Shown: piece by piece, positions 1-10,802 of the stretch
How positions within the stretch are numbered: the stretch's first letter is position 1
Layout: every line of letters begins with the position of its first letter
Origin: Pseudeuparius sepicola
Taxonomy: Eukaryota > Arthropoda > Insecta > Coleoptera > Anthribidae
NCBI GenBank assembly: GCA_963920635.1
Contig: OY987299.1
Span: 132,243,373-132,307,372 of the forward strand
DNA length: 64,000 nucleotides
Direction: 5' to 3'
The notes under the pieces: model-generated
The model's input: the letters and a program-made list of their open reading frames with translations, nothing else
What the model was told of the DNA's origin: nothing
Databases searched by the model: none
Made by a program: the position numbers and the translations under genes

Positions 1-1532
1 AGGTAGTAGTCTACTGCTTTTTAGGCTTTGGTCCTTATAAATTACAATCACGCCTTTGAGTAACAAACATAATATATTTTTCTTGAGTTTTCGGAATTTA
101 ATGTGTCTAGTTTTACTATACCTACACAAGTCCACTCAAGTTTTTTTCCTGACTATTTCCCTTGTCTTAATTTTCACCAATCACAAACGCGCAATTTTGA
201 ATTACAAATAGTTTCTAGATGGAAAAATTGTATGGCAAGTTTTTTCGAGTTTACCCGCGGCAAAACTTGACAGCTGTTGTATAATAGGTAGTATGTTTTG
301 TAAGCTATGTGTATGCAGAATAATCTGTTGCTCATGAAATACTCTTGTCAAATACCCTTCGGGCATCTAATTTTTCCTCTGAAAAAAAAAAACAATGCTA
401 AGTAATATTTTTTTAACAAAATGCATTCGTGCAGGTGCAAAAATCCTCGTCTTCGACTCGGATTTTTGTTGCCAGCAGCACTCAGGCTTCTTGTTAAAAT
501 ATTACTTAGCAACGTGTTGTTTCGATTTTTTTTCTGAAAAATTAGATGGCCTTATGATATTACTTAAGACAATTTCATCATATTATGATGGGGCTAATAC
601 TTTATTTATAATGACTTGCAGCCAGTAAAGACATTCTTGTTGATCCCTTTTTTGTGTTTGTTCCCAAGTTTTGACAATCCTGTTTTTATAAGTGTTGTAT
701 GAGTATGGTTTAATTTCAATCGATTAATAATATAGATACTAAAATGAAACAATATTTCAAAGATAATTTAAAAAGTGAAAAACGGTCCTATTCTCTTCTT
801 ATTGCACACTTTGTATATTCTTTGCAAGAACAGGTTAGTCGTGGCTTGAATTATTGTTAAATATCAATAGTTAAATTTAATATATGTAAGTACACTAATG
901 TCAAAAATATATACGTACCTGTAACTATTTCGTAAAAATGTAACGTTGTTATATCTTGGCAAGAACTATGAAAAGTTATTTTCATTCCCCAAAAGATTCA
1001 TTTCAGTTCTGTTTTTACTTTTTCTCTTTTCATTTAGCAGTTTTATCTTAATTTTGAGCGTACCTACGATAAATTCATCTATAACAGTTAAATGCGTTAG
1101 GAGAAAATTGAAAAGGCGCAGTAAAATCATGAACCTGCAAGACCACGAAGATATCCTTAAAAAAGTTATGAATATAAAACCCATTGTGCTACCCCGCCCC
1201 TTCGCCTCTGGGCGATAGGATTAAATATGTTTTTCAAACTGTACCTTCATTATCACCCTGTAACTTTCATTTATTCAAAATTACACTTTATACCTGTGAT
1301 TTTCGTTGGCATCATAATTTAGAAACACCCTGTATATACACTTTATATTACCTATTTATAACTTACCTCATCATACAAAAATAATACTGCTGTAACCTTT
1401 GAATTAATGTAATAAAAATAAAACAACAATATTTTACATCCGCATGGTACAAATAAACATAGACAATCTTATGTAGGTAGTTGTATCAATTAAACGCTCT
1501 GTTTAAAACCATTCTATATTGCAAAATAGACC
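1..1532. other. AT-rich intergenic DNA with one eroded TA-element end
   Basis: No convincing gene is seen. Short open frames here have no recognisable domain and AT-driven composition. At about 1316-1332 the sequence TTTAGAAACACCCTG followed by TATA matches the right end of the palindromic element that finishes at 29938, so part of this stretch (roughly 1150-1332) is probably half of such an element. The region is downstream of the tap-like gene. Confidence 0.5.
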
Positions 1533-1538
1533 TTTATT
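1533..1538 (-). promoter_or_regulatory. Candidate polyadenylation signal of the tap-like gene
   Basis: TTTATT on the plus strand reads AATAAA on the minus strand, about 95 nt past the stop codon of the bHLH gene. Position and motif fit a poly(A) signal. The region is AT-rich, so chance occurrence is possible. Confidence 0.4.
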
Positions 1539-1633
1539 ACAAAAAATATAAACCCACAAAAAATATATATAAATCACCATTTGTATAGACTAGAAAAATA
1601 GACTAGATCATTTCTTACAAAAATACAAATTAT

Positions 1634-2617
1634 TCAACCCTTCATAAAGCTGTCATTATAGTCGTAGGCGACATTGTTATTGAAGCTGGCCCCAACGTAC
1701 CCTCCTTGGTAGCCTACATCTCCGTAACATTGATGGCTTTGCACGTTGTAGGCACTATTCGGATACTGAACGATCTGGTTCGTGTAATATTGCTTGTGGT
1801 AGTCAACATTGTTGCTTGGTGCAAAACTACCACCATACCCGTTGTAATCCTGCATAAAACTGGCATTCGTTATCGTTCCGCTGGTCACCACGGCGTTTCT
1901 TCTCTCTTCGAAACTCTTCGAAGTGACGTTGTTCCCGTCCTTGCTGATGGAAACCGTGACATTACCCACGTGGACCAACACACTGTCTTCCGTCGAATAC
2001 TTTTCGAGGTCGTTCACCGCCTGGGACAAAGCGTAGATGTAGTTGTGCGCGAACCGCAACGTTTCTATCTTCGTCAGCTTGGTGTCTTCCGAAAATGTCG
2101 GCAGGACACACCGAAGCCTCTCCAACGCTTCGTTCAACATGTGCATCCTGTTCCTCTCCCGATCGTTGGCCTTCAGCCGCCTCACCCGCTTGATCCTCAT
2201 TATCTGCGTCGGACTCTTGGCTCTCGACACTCTATTCCTTCCCGTCGCGTACCGCTTCTTCGGCTTCTGTTCCTTCGTCGGCGTGGAGGTCTTACTGCCG
2301 TCCAGGGGCTCGCAGAACAGCTCGAGTTCGTCCTTCTCGAACAGGTTCCGTTTGCAGTGCCCGTAGTCGTAGTTTCTGCGGTCCAGCTCGACCAGGCTGC
2401 TGTGGAAGGCGTGGCTGAACTTCTCGTACAGCTCGGGGTTGACCTGGTGGGGGCGGGCGGGGGTGCGCGGCGTCGGCGGGTCGTTGTCGAGGTCGAAGAG
2501 GTCGCCGCCGTCGTCGGCGAACTCGGACGACTCGGACTTGAAGGACAGCTCGAAGCCGGAGTCACAGGAGTCCTCGTACTGGGATTCCAGCTTGTGGGGG
2601 GACGCGTACGACGACAT
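1634..2617 (-). CDS. tap: Neurogenin/TAP family bHLH transcription factor
   Basis: This encodes a nuclear proneural basic helix-loop-helix factor, which binds E-boxes as a heterodimer with Daughterless/E proteins. The basic region and helix 1 ([20 protein letters not shown]) and helix 2 ([18 protein letters not shown]) are diagnostic of the neurogenin/TAP group and lie at about residues 146-200 of 327. An acidic N-terminus with DSGFELSF precedes it and a Tyr/Asn-rich C-terminus follows. It is one uninterrupted exon, as usual in this family. The start was placed at the Met of [11 protein letters not shown]; an in-frame ATG 84 nt upstream (2701) would add 28 residues that look like translated leader. 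GC content is far above the surroundings. The family call is sure; the orthologue name comes from recognising the bHLH. Confidence 0.9.
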   Translation of the reverse strand: MSSYASPHKLESQYEDSCDSGFELSFKSESSEFADDGGDLFDLDNDPPTPRTPARPHQVNPELYEKFSHAFHSSLVELDRRNYDYGHCKRNLFEKDELELFCEPLDGSKTSTPTKEQKPKKRYATGRNRVSRAKSPTQIMRIKRVRRLKANDRERNRMHMLNEALERLRCVLPTFSEDTKLTKIETLRFAHNYIYALSQAVNDLEKYSTEDSVLVHVGNVTVSISKDGNNVTSKSFEERRNAVVTSGTITNASFMQDYNGYGGSFAPSNNVDYHKQYYTNQIVQYPNSAYNVQSHQCYGDVGYQGGYVGASFNNNVAYDYNDSFMKG

Positions 2618-2877
2618 GGCTGGAAGGAATAAACAATCGTTGTTGTAATGGGGAAAATATTGTTGTGACTGAAGTGTTCGTTTTGATGAAATCAATACCA
2701 CTTTCGAAAAAGGTTAACTGAACTTTTTTTACATATGCCTATGTATTTTCTTACAAGGAAATTTGGATAATCCGTTTAATCTGAACCCAAGAGCGTAGAA
2801 ACGGGGAGGGGGGGGGGGTAGAGGGGGTAATTACCCCTCCCAAGAAAACCAAAACCTTATCCAAATTTACCAATAAA
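2618..2877. promoter_or_regulatory. 5' flank of tap-like gene and G-rich transposon edge
   Basis: This holds the presumed leader and promoter-proximal DNA of the tap-like gene. A G-rich run at about 2801-2830, next to mirrored CCCCTCCC, resembles the G/C-rich subterminal DNA of the hAT copies elsewhere here and probably marks the edge of the hAT remnant that follows. No TATA box was identified. Confidence 0.3.
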
Positions 2878-3248
2878 AGTAAGGATCTGACAGCTGCTAG
2901 TTTACTAAGCGAAATAGAACTTTGGGAAATTAAATTTAAAAATTTTAGCAAAGAAAGTCTGCCAAATTCGGATTTTGAAACATTACCTTTGTGATCCTAA
3001 TTGTATATCCAAAAATATATGAACTTTTGAAAATTCTGTGTACACTGCCTGTAAGTGTAGCCTCGGCCGAAAGAAGTTTTTCATCTTTAAAAAGACTCCA
3101 ATCTTGGTTGAGGTCCACTATGGGACAGGAGAGGCTTGTAGGGATGGCGCTTTTACATATTCACAGGGATATAAAACCTTGCCCTGAAGCAGTGCTAAAC
3201 AGATTTGCCAATAATAGTAACAAAAGGATTTTAGATTTAGTTCTATAA
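2878..3248 (+). pseudogene. hAT transposase C-terminal remnant (dimerisation domain)
   Basis: The C-terminal dimerisation region of a hAT transposase of the ZMYM1-like kind. The hallmark is LPVSVASAERSFSSLKRL, then RSTMGQERLVGMALLHIH (about residues 18-56 of the open segment from 2991). Upstream, 2878-2990 continues the same family in another frame (KDLTAASLLSEIELWEIKF), and the expected CDPN-YP-IYELLKIL junction is broken by a frameshift near 2990-3010. It differs from the four-copy hAT family in this window. The N-terminal and catalytic parts are missing. It is a dead fragment, not a host gene. Confidence 0.8.
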
Positions 3249-4293
3249 AAACTCGTTTATGTTGTGTCTACAATTACAAAATATGGCAACTGACAAATGA
3301 AACAAATTTATTGTATAGTTGAAATTCTTTAATTGTCAATTGAGTATCTGAAACTTAAAAATTGTGAATTATTATGAGAAATTTTTTGCCTCCTTTAGAA
3401 TCTATGGCACTATCTATCACATAAAACCGAATGGCGTTTGGGCATTGACATACAAAATAACCTTGTACCAGCCCACTTATGTGGTCTCCTTGGAGTCTAC
3501 AGAAAACAAACTTCCCCTCAAGGCTTCACTTTTCCTATGTGATAGACGATAGACTGTGAAATGCTTGGTCCCCTTATTTTAAAGAGTCCCTAATATAAAC
3601 CATAATTAGACCTTCACACCGCGTAATTCAAAACAGTGGTTGTTTTTCTGAATTACTATCTCCCTACAAACTTGTATATTGATAATAAATTAAGCTCACC
3701 TCAACGTGGACTTTTCAAGACTTCGATAACTACAACTAGGTTCGTTTATACTTGTAAAACTAGTTTCGTTCAAACTACTAGAATTTGCTTCACTGATGCT
3801 AGAACTTGACTTGTTTTCATCTACCTTTATAATTTTAACTCTAAAACAAATAAGCTACTAATAGTTTCTTACACCACAATCATGTTAATGTACTTTTTAG
3901 GTGGTTTAAATAGAAGAGTTGGTACCGCATTTTCAGTTAGCTGCGTTTTGACTCGTTTCGTTTTTAAACACTCTGGTGTAAAATGAGCAGAACATATTCG
4001 AGATGATCACTTAATTAGATAAAACACTCAAACAACTAAGACGCGAAGAAACTATTAATAATTAGCTGAAAATCGAAAAAATTCTGCCACAAAGCGTCTA
4101 TGATGTAAACAACGGTAGGTTATACTTAGTTTGTCGCTGTCAAATGGCTGTCAAAGAGTGTCAAATTTCACAAAACACTACCTCAAATTGCAAATGCGCA
4201 TGTCCACTGGGCCTATTTTTTACTATTTTATGATTTTAAATTCGTCAAAGATTTTCCGCGCATCCTATGTATAAAAAACATCGTCCAGCACTA
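3249..4293. other. Intergenic, nothing recognised
   Basis: AT-rich DNA with no convincing gene. A 62-codon frame at 3364-3552 has no recognisable domain. No clear terminal repeats were found. Confidence 0.4.
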
Positions 4294-4822
4294 CAGGGTG
4301 AACCCAGATCGACTATACGATAGATGTAAAAGACAAAAAATTGTCGAATTGAAACTTGACCTTTGGGGGATATCAGCCTTGCTTGATTAAAAACTAATTG
4401 GCACCATATTTTTATATTTTACAACTCAAGCAGGCCTTGACAGGGCAATTTAATCATTTTCAGTTCAGGTAACCTACCTTTCCTTAAGAGATATCGAAAA
4501 ATTTTATTGAAAAAAGTTGTAGAGAATGCAAATCTGAGTCAGTGTACCAAATTTTAAAACAATCGGCAGACTTTGATTTTTTTTTCAAACATCAACTTTA
4601 TTTTTTGGAAAAAAATCAAAGTTTTGCCGATTGTCTTAAAATTTAGTACAGGGCCTTAAAATTGCAATCTGGAAAATTTTTTCTGTCAAAATTTTTCGAT
4701 AAATGTACTTAAACCGCAAAAATGGATAAATGTTAAGCGAAGCTGATCCCGCAAAGCTCAAGTTTAGACACGATTTTTTTTGTCTTTTACACCTATAGTA
4801 TAGTCCATCTGGGTCCACCCTG
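4294..4822. mobile_element. Palindromic TA-flanked MITE (CAGGGTGAACCCAGATC)
   Basis: A 529-bp fold-back element. The left end CAGGGTGAACCCAGATCGAC and right end, ending GGGTCCACCCTG, are inverted copies, and TA flanks both sides as expected for Tc1/mariner target duplication. The arms continue inward (the GTAAAAGACA and TGTCTTTTAC blocks) almost to the centre near 4590. No transposase remains. Confidence 0.75.
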
Positions 4823-5797
4823 TATACAATATAATACATTAATTTTAAAAAATTTGCATTTTATTCTATAATTTTATTTGTTTTATTCTATTAGTCGTAT
4901 TTGTTGCAAAAACTTACAGTTTAATTATGACCTTCATTTTCATTACACTTTTCACTTTTTCATAATAAAACTGAATTTTGCCAACAAATACAATTTAGTA
5001 ACAATAAGGGGAATTAAAGTTGCTTTCCACGTACATTACAAATAAATTAAACGTGTCTTCGTTTGAAAATGCCATGCTAATTTTATACAAGTACCTATTT
5101 CTTAAATCAATCCTTTCAACTTCTATCAAACAATAATGTTTGAAAGATCCAATTGATTGACTGACAGAAGCTAGTTGTTATTGTTTTTCAAGGCATACTA
5201 GAAAATTTCAAAAATGTGGGAGATGCAGATTTCTCGCAACAAATTTCATTTTGACAAAAGATTTGCAATGTAATGTGTTGTGAAATTAATTAAATCGATA
5301 GCTGTAGTTTATTTAACCGAACATTGAAAGCATTTTTCCAAGACATCTAAATTTTAATTTTTTTTTTCTAAAAAAATTGTAAATCAGGCTAACGCAAGGG
5401 ATATGTAGCGCTTGTGATATATCGATCGAAAGTGCATAAAATAGGTAGTTTTTTGACGCCATGGCCTGCTATAATTGAGTAACTTTTTGTAAGCGCTAGG
5501 AGAGAACCCCCTAAACCGCGGCATTTTGCCAAATTATGATAAAGCAGGCTTAAAGTAATCAATTTTGCTTACAGATTCTATTCAGAAACTTTTGAAATAA
5601 AAAAGTTACACACCAAAGAAATTTCGGCAATTTTCGGGTTTTTCAAAAATTTCTTGGAAAGTAGGATATGGATCTCGAATTTGTTTTTACACAAAGTTGG
5701 GCCATCAAAAAGGTAATTTTTTTTTCAAATAAAGTTCTCCGAAAAATGCATATTTGTCGAGATATTTCCAAGTGGCACTCCGTCAGTAGACACCCTG
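4823..5797. other. AT-rich DNA ending in a TA-element terminus
   Basis: No gene seen. It ends with GACACCCTG and TA at 5789-5799, the right terminus of another element of the CAGGGTG class. A left partner was not found, so this is probably a truncated copy or half-element occupying roughly 5390-5797. Confidence 0.4.
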
Positions 5798-6211
5798 TAT
5801 ATTCTCGAAGTAAAGAATTTCAGGAAAATCGTAAAAGCTCCTAAATATTTTGGAGTTTTACTATGTATGTATGTATGTATATGAAATCCACAAATTCGAG
5901 TTAAATAAATTTAGTAGGTATAAAATTTGAAAACGGAATTTTTCAAAAACGGAAAAAGATAATGCCACAAAGTTTAACATCATTTTAATTGCCTTGATGA
6001 GCAGATTTCAAAAATGCAAAAATAAATAGGGTGTTCCATTTAAAAAAACATAAGTTTAGTTTGCCACTCTTTTTCTAAACACTCTATATAAAATGCAATA
6101 AAACCGTAAAAAAAGTAATAAAATTCTCCACAAAATGCTTTTTTATTCGTGTTTCTAGCTCAAAAAATAAAAAAGTTAGTGGGGGGTGAAATATTTCGTG
6201 CGGACACCCTG
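5798..6211. mobile_element. Half copy of the palindromic element at 40428-41313
   Basis: The stretch from TATTCTCGAAGTAAAGAATT to the terminus GGACACCCTG followed by TA is a near match to the right arm of the 886-bp palindrome at 40.4 kb, starting at that element's centre. Short GTAT microsatellite growth is present at about 5864-5880. Only one arm is present. Confidence 0.7.
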
Positions 6212-6277
6212 TACTATTTATTTATTTATAAATTGGGAGGAAGGGGTAGTCGTGGCTTGACTAGTTAAACAACAAGA

Positions 6278-6455
6278 ACTTAATTTAGTCGGAAATAAGC
6301 CAGTTTTTAAGTGTGAAGGCTCTTTTTATTTGTGAAAGCTTTCGCAGTAGTTTAATTACTTCAGTCAATCTAAATTTACATTAAAATAGTTTTTCTGATA
6401 TTAATTTCAAAATTACTTACACTTAAAAATTGGCTTATATTCCACTAAATTAAGT
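6278..6455. repeat. Small inverted repeat
   Basis: ACTTAATTTAGTCGGAAATA at the left is mirrored by TATTCCACTAAATTAAGT at the right, with TTTTAAGTGT and ACACTTAAAA inside: a stem of about 40 bp per arm with an AT-rich loop. It looks like a short fold-back MITE. No target duplication was established. Confidence 0.55.
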
Positions 6456-7520
6456 TTATTTATATCTACTTATTTATCATACTGTGTATCAAATGCGACT
6501 TAAACATCTCAACTATTTTTAGGTAGTTTGATAAATATTCAGTAAAGTGCACATATTTTCTTTAAAACTTCCACACGCTGTATATATTTTATAAGGCCCC
6601 CAAATAAAAAAGTCTATAGAACAAACTGACAATATTTTTTTATATCCTACTGGTTCTAGGAGTCTCGGCAAAATAAATGTATTGATAATGATTATAGGAA
6701 CATTTTTACTTCAAATAACATTTTCTTTAAAATGTCAACGTTTGTCTACAAAAACTGAGGAAGGCTATACAGGCTGTATAACCATCAATATAAAAATAAG
6801 AAATAGATAGTAGATAATAATTGAATCGTTGTCAGTTAAAAATCAACAAAAAAAAAAAACAATAATTTTTTTAAAACTTGTATTATGCTTTTGTCTTTTC
6901 TATAAAAGGAAGACGAGTACCTATAGAGGTATTTCTTAATTTGACCACAAATGATTATGGGCCCATAGTTAACAAAGAAAAATTGCTACCAGTTGTGTTG
7001 AGAAATATTGTATGCAAAATTTTTCCCCTATTTAAACTACTTGACCTTGAACATTTGAAAAAAAATGCAAGAAACCAATTACATTTATTTAAATTCTTAA
7101 ATCGAATTCTTCACCTACCTCCGCCAGTACACAACATCACAAAACTTCAAACCTCCATTCGAATTTCACCACAATTGCCGGGAACTTCATAGCCGCAACT
7201 TCACGGAAGTTGTCACTGTGCACCAGCGAAAAATTTTGCCGACCACCCTCCAGGGCGCCCGAGGTATGGACTGGGGTGAAGGTTTGTCACGTCACCAGTC
7301 ACCACTCCCCTCTAGTCAGAACGCCTGTGATTGGTCTGATGAGGTTGGCAACATAGTTGGGGAGGGGAGTAGGTATTTCGAAAAGTTTATATGGGGACAG
7401 GATTTCCTATGTAAATGAAAATCAAATTCATATGCTAAAGGAAAGATACCTATGTAGAATATACAGAGTGCGTCACTTTTTTGTAGCAAGACTAAAAAAA
7501 TAAAATTAAAATTTCAGAGA
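6456..7520. other. Intergenic, nothing firmly recognised
   Basis: AT-rich DNA. An open frame at 6878-7192 (104 codons) has no family I recognise and no flanking splice or start context that argues for a gene. A GC-richer patch at 7190-7380 likewise shows no coding signature I can name. Confidence 0.35.
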
Positions 7521-7804
7521 CGTTGCAACACGGGCGTAGCCAAGGGGGGGGTTTCGGGGGCTCAAACTCCCCCCCCCCCCCGCCCCCCCGAAATAAGCAA
7601 AATATTACCTAATATTATGCCGAAAAAATACGGGGAGTGAAGAGTTAAATTATTATTACGTTTGAATATATTATGTAGTAATAGTAGCGCCTAGCGCCAT
7701 CTTTTGACGAGAGGCAGACGCAGTTGCAGCCGAACTATTTTGTATTGTAGGGACACTTTGCGTTGTTTCTCGATTATTCGCCACGCCCCTAGGTCGAAAT
7801 GAGC

Positions 7805-7860
7805 GGAACTTTGTGGAAGTTCGTGGAAGTTTCTGGACGGCTACTGGGCTGCTATATAAG
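7805..7860 (+). promoter_or_regulatory. Heat-shock-like promoter inside hAT copy 1
   Basis: From 7805 to 7839 seven contiguous 5-bp units alternate as gGAAc tTTGt gGAAg tTCGt gGAAg tTTCt gGACg. Four match the HSF pentamer and three are one base off. A TATA box (TATATAAG, 7853-7860) lies 13 bp downstream. Next comes a GC block, CAGTATT as a possible initiator, then a purine-rich leader and a consensus donor (GTAAGTGAG, near 7971). This is the layout of an insect hsp70-type promoter. Function is inferred. Confidence 0.7.
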
Positions 7861-8048
7861 CGGCGCCGCGGCGCGTGACCGCGCTTACGGCAGTATTGTT
7901 CCATGCGAACTCGAAGCGAATAAAAGTGAAAAGTGGTGAACGAATAGTGAAGAGAATTAAGTGTACCGTGTAAGTGAGTAATTTTAGTGCGCTGTTATTC
8001 GATGACCTTGTTAAGGATAGATACGTGAATCATTATTACTGTCGAAAA

Positions 8049-8481
8049 ATGGAGGGGAAAAAAAGGAAGGGTGATAAACTTAAAGGTATGGACTACTGGA
8101 AAAAGTGGTGTAGTCAAGGTCAAGGGGTTTCTAATAAAGAAACAAATTTGGATTTAGCTATCAAAGCTTCAGCTACCTTGCATGCTGATAAGAAGACTGC
8201 CTGCCCCGAAATCTAGTTTGGAATGCCTAGATATGTGCGATAAAAACCTTTATCCTAATATTTACACATTACTACAAATCTTGGCTACCATTCCTGTATC
8301 CACTGCTACCCCAGAAAGGTCTTTCTCGAGCCTAAGGAGACTGAAAAACTATTTACGAAACACTACAAGTGAAAACAGACTTAATGGTTTGGCTCTAATG
8401 AACATTCACTATGGAACAGAAATTCATGCAGATGAAGTAGTGGATATATTTAAAAGAAAAAGCCGAAGATTTCTTCTTTAA
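8049..8481 (+). pseudogene. Internally deleted hAT transposase (two overlapping frames)
   Basis: Frame 1 (8049-8216) begins MEGKKRKGDKLKGMDYWKKW, a Lys-rich N-terminus as in ZMYM1-like hAT transposases. Frame 2 (8182-8481) has the dimerisation region IPVSTATPERSFSSLRRL then SENRLNGLALMNIH. They overlap in different frames where the catalytic part should be, so the deletion joined the two ends out of frame. The same join is seen in the sister copies, so the deletion predates their spread. Not a working transposase. Confidence 0.85.
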
Positions 8482-8677
8482 TGGTTTTAGATTTAGCGCA
8501 GAGGAACGAAATTAATTTATCCATTTCATTTAAAGTTAAGATTTTATAAATATGTCGTAGTTTTTCGGATGAATATATAGATATTAAATTTCATGTAAGT
8601 ATATTTTTGTTGTTTTATTTACTTCTCAAACTAAACCCCCCCCAAAACTAAATCCTGGCTACGCCCGTGCGTTGCAA

Positions 8678-9250
8678 TAAAATAGTTATTTACATTCCCA
8701 GATGGGTGAGTGCACTTTTTTGGCCGAGGAGGTTGTTTAAGGACCGAGGCAACACTAAAAGGTAAAAGTACCATGCCAAAGTAGAGCTTACACATCGTGC
8801 AATGTATTACATTTTTTTCTGCTACCCACAATTTTAGATTATAGGTAGGTACTTTGAATTAAACTTTTCATAATAATCTTTGTTCAATAACTAAAAATGA
8901 TAATCAGTGGTAAATATAAGAGGCATGATGCCGTGATAATGAAAAATAAATAAAAAAGTAGGACTTTGCGTGGGATTTGAATCCGGGACGTACGAATTGC
9001 TAGTCGCGTAATATTACCCTGCCATTATCAACGTGCCTGTCAAATTAGACGCAAGTTTCGCTTTGCTACAAATATTTTATTAATGGTTTTACGTTCTTGT
9101 TGGGTAAGGGTTGCTGGGCAATATGTTTTGTACCTAGCAACCACTTTCGCAGTTAGCAATCAAAATAACAGGGCACCAAACTTACAAGGGAGAGAGCGGG
9201 CAAATACTTTTTTACATATTCGTTGATGCTCTGGGCGTCATTTGTTTGTG
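8678..9250. other. Intergenic with a degenerate tRNA-like patch
   Basis: No gene. On the minus strand about 8961-9034 contains GGATTCAAATCC, a near match to the pol III B box, and a short stem-loop. The T stem does not pair, so this is at most a decayed tRNA-derived repeat. Confidence 0.3.
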
Positions 9251-10095
9251 ATTTTATCTCTGAAAATAAAAGCCCAATTTGTACGAGTGGTTTTGCTAAT
9301 GGGCAAAATAGGGCTTGAGACTAAAATTATCTAGAAAAATTTCCGGCACGAGCGGTATTTGTCGAGATTATTTCTCAAATACGATTTTTACATTTCCAAA
9401 ACGTTTCATTTTGAACGAGTTTATTGACAGTTTCGACTGTAGCATTCGAATAAACAAACATGACGCTTGGATATCCAAGGCAAATGCAATTATACCTACA
9501 CCCTGTCAGCGTTGGTTTATTTTCTGAATGTGTCATAAATTTAAACTGAGACGAAGATCCAATAACAAAAATTTAGCAATGTAAAAGTTATATAAATTCA
9601 TTGATACAATGCTTAATAGTACCGCAACTTAATTTATAAGCTGCATAATTTAGAACAGTGTGAAACACACAAACTTTAAGAAGTAGGTACGTGTTTGTAT
9701 CCAACAGATTCTCGGTTGCTAAGCTACTACTCTCTTAGTTACGTCCTAGTTACGCTAAACCAATATTGTGGCAGCTAAAACTGATAACCCAATAACTTCT
9801 TCACATTACCAAATTTAATATAGGACTAGAATATATGTTTTCAGTTAACACGTTGATCTTTAAATATCTATTAGCACAAAAAACATATTCAGAACCCAAA
9901 GTTCAATCTAAATGACAGCTAGCTGTCAAACTAACTATTTGCAGTTGTTAAATTCTCTTTTTAAATACAACTCGTGGTATGCCTAATAATAGATAATACC
10001 TTTCCTTAATTTATCACTCATTATAATCCCAAAGCTGAAAATACCACGACTGCGAAAAGTATTATCGATATTAAGCACACCACTTGTTATATTAC
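9251..10095 (-). mobile_element. Dispersed repeat A (inverted copy of repeat B at 25.65-26.83 kb)
   Basis: This block reappears inverted at about 25650-26830. Shared landmarks include CAATATTGTGGCAGCT / AGCTGCCACAATATTG, GACAGCTAGCTGTC / GACAGCTGTC, and ACAACTCGTGGTATGCC at one end. The right end (about 9965-10095) is an AT-rich palindrome around GGTATGCCTAATAATAG that also occurs alone at 27655-27825. No coding capacity is recognised. It is a non-autonomous element of unknown class. Confidence 0.65.
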
Positions 10096-10141
10096 CGTGA
10101 TAATATATCTTCATCATCAATAATAACAATAAATGATGTTT

Positions 10142-10360
10142 AGTGGCATATCAGGTAAGGATATCAATTGAAAAAAATGCACTCCAGCCGGGACTTGAAC
10201 CCGGGACTCCTACTGTGGCCGTAGGCACTTTAACCAACTAAGCTACCGGAGATATGGGTTCCATCGGCTAGGTGTTATTTATTCCAATTGATATATAGTT
10301 AGTAGCGGTGAGATGTAGAAGACTTCGGCGTCTTCTACAGCTACTAGAAGGGGTTAGAGG
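10142..10360. mobile_element. tRNA-carrying MITE, copy 1, right end lost
   Basis: Same sequence as the complete MITE at 10552-10802 but lacking the last ~30 bp (right inverted repeat). It is followed by a unique spacer (10361-10541). The left flank AATAAATGATGTTT is shared by both copies, so a ~410-bp segment was tandemly duplicated. A strong hairpin, GTAGAAGAC-TTCGGC-GTCTTCTAC, lies near the right side. Confidence 0.8.
10181..10252 (-). tRNA. tRNA-like sequence within MITE copy 1 (probable pseudogene)
   Basis: A 72-nt cloverleaf: acceptor TCTCCGG/CTGGAGT (5 Watson-Crick pairs, one G-T, one mismatch), anticodon stem CCTAC/GTAGG, T stem CCGGG/CCCGG with loop TTCAAGT. A and B boxes are well kept. 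The anticodon loop GGCCACA lacks the universal U33 and would read CCA, so decoding is unlikely. It is best seen as a tRNA-derived pol III promoter cargo. Confidence 0.55.
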
Positions 10361-10551
10361 GTGTAGGGAAACCATTCATTATTGTTGGTTATGTAAACTT
10401 CCTATTTGTTCTTCCACCCACAATATTCGACATATAGCGACTTAATGCAAGTATCGAACGTGGAAATTCTAACCTACAATGTCAAAGCCAGAATATGAAA
10501 CACAGAAAGATTTTTAGTACCTGTAATAATTATAAATAATAAATGATGTTT

Positions 10552-10802
10552 AGTGGCATATCAGGTAAGGATATCAATTGAAAAAAATGCACTCCAGCCG
10601 GGACTTGAACCCGGGACTCCTACTGTGGCCATAGGCACTTTAACCAACTAAGCTACCGGAGATATGGGTTCCATCGGCTAGGTGTTATTTATTCCAATTG
10701 ATATATAGTTAGTAGCGGTGAGATGTAGAAGACTTCGGCGTCTTCTACAGCTACTAGAAGGGGTTAGAGGCTTCAATTGATATCCTTACCTGATATGCCA
10801 CT
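10552..10802. mobile_element. tRNA-carrying MITE, complete copy
   Basis: 251 bp bounded by 31-bp inverted repeats (AGTGGCATATCAGGTAAGGA at the left, TCCTTACCTGATATGCCACT at the right), continuing to TATCAATTGAA. It encloses the tRNA-like sequence and the TTCGGC hairpin. A target duplication could not be assigned because the left flank belongs to the local duplication. Confidence 0.85.
10591..10662 (-). tRNA. tRNA-like sequence within the complete MITE (probable pseudogene)
   Basis: Identical to the copy 410 bp upstream except for one base in the anticodon arm (CCTAT instead of CCTAC), which weakens that stem. Internal A and B boxes and the T arm are intact. The loop again lacks U33. Confidence 0.55.

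Larger units (their letters stand above)
7529..8669 (+). mobile_element. hAT element copy 1 (CACGGGCGTAGCCA family), complete ends
   Basis: A 1141-bp hAT derivative with terminal inverted repeat CACGGGCGTAGCCA and its mirror TGGCTACGCCCGTG. A perfect 8-bp target duplication CGTTGCAA lies at 7521-7528 and 8670-8677. Subterminal DNA is rich in G and C runs. The interior holds a heat-shock-like promoter, a short N-terminal frame and the C-terminal transposase domain joined out of frame, so the catalytic core has been deleted. It should move only with a helper transposase. Three sister copies occur in the window. Confidence 0.93.

Noticed and set aside
946..1218. 90-codon frame with a hydrophobic stretch
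   Set aside because: AT-driven composition, no homologous domain recognised, and the end overlaps an element fragment.
1706..2632. Long open frames opposite and across the bHLH gene
   Set aside because: Shadow frames of a GC-rich coding exon. Only the minus-strand frame has a recognisable domain.
6878..7192. 104-codon frame (MYYAFVFSIKGRRVP...)
   Set aside because: No family recognised, no start or splice support. Kept as unassigned DNA.
7671..7904. 77-81-codon frame MEQYCRKRGHAPRRRL repeated in three places
   Set aside because: It is the antisense of the heat-shock-like promoter in the hAT copies, starting within the leader. Conservation follows from element identity, not coding.
8961..9034. 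tRNA gene on the minus strand
   Set aside because: Has a B-box-like word but the T stem and acceptor do not pair, so at most a decayed relic.
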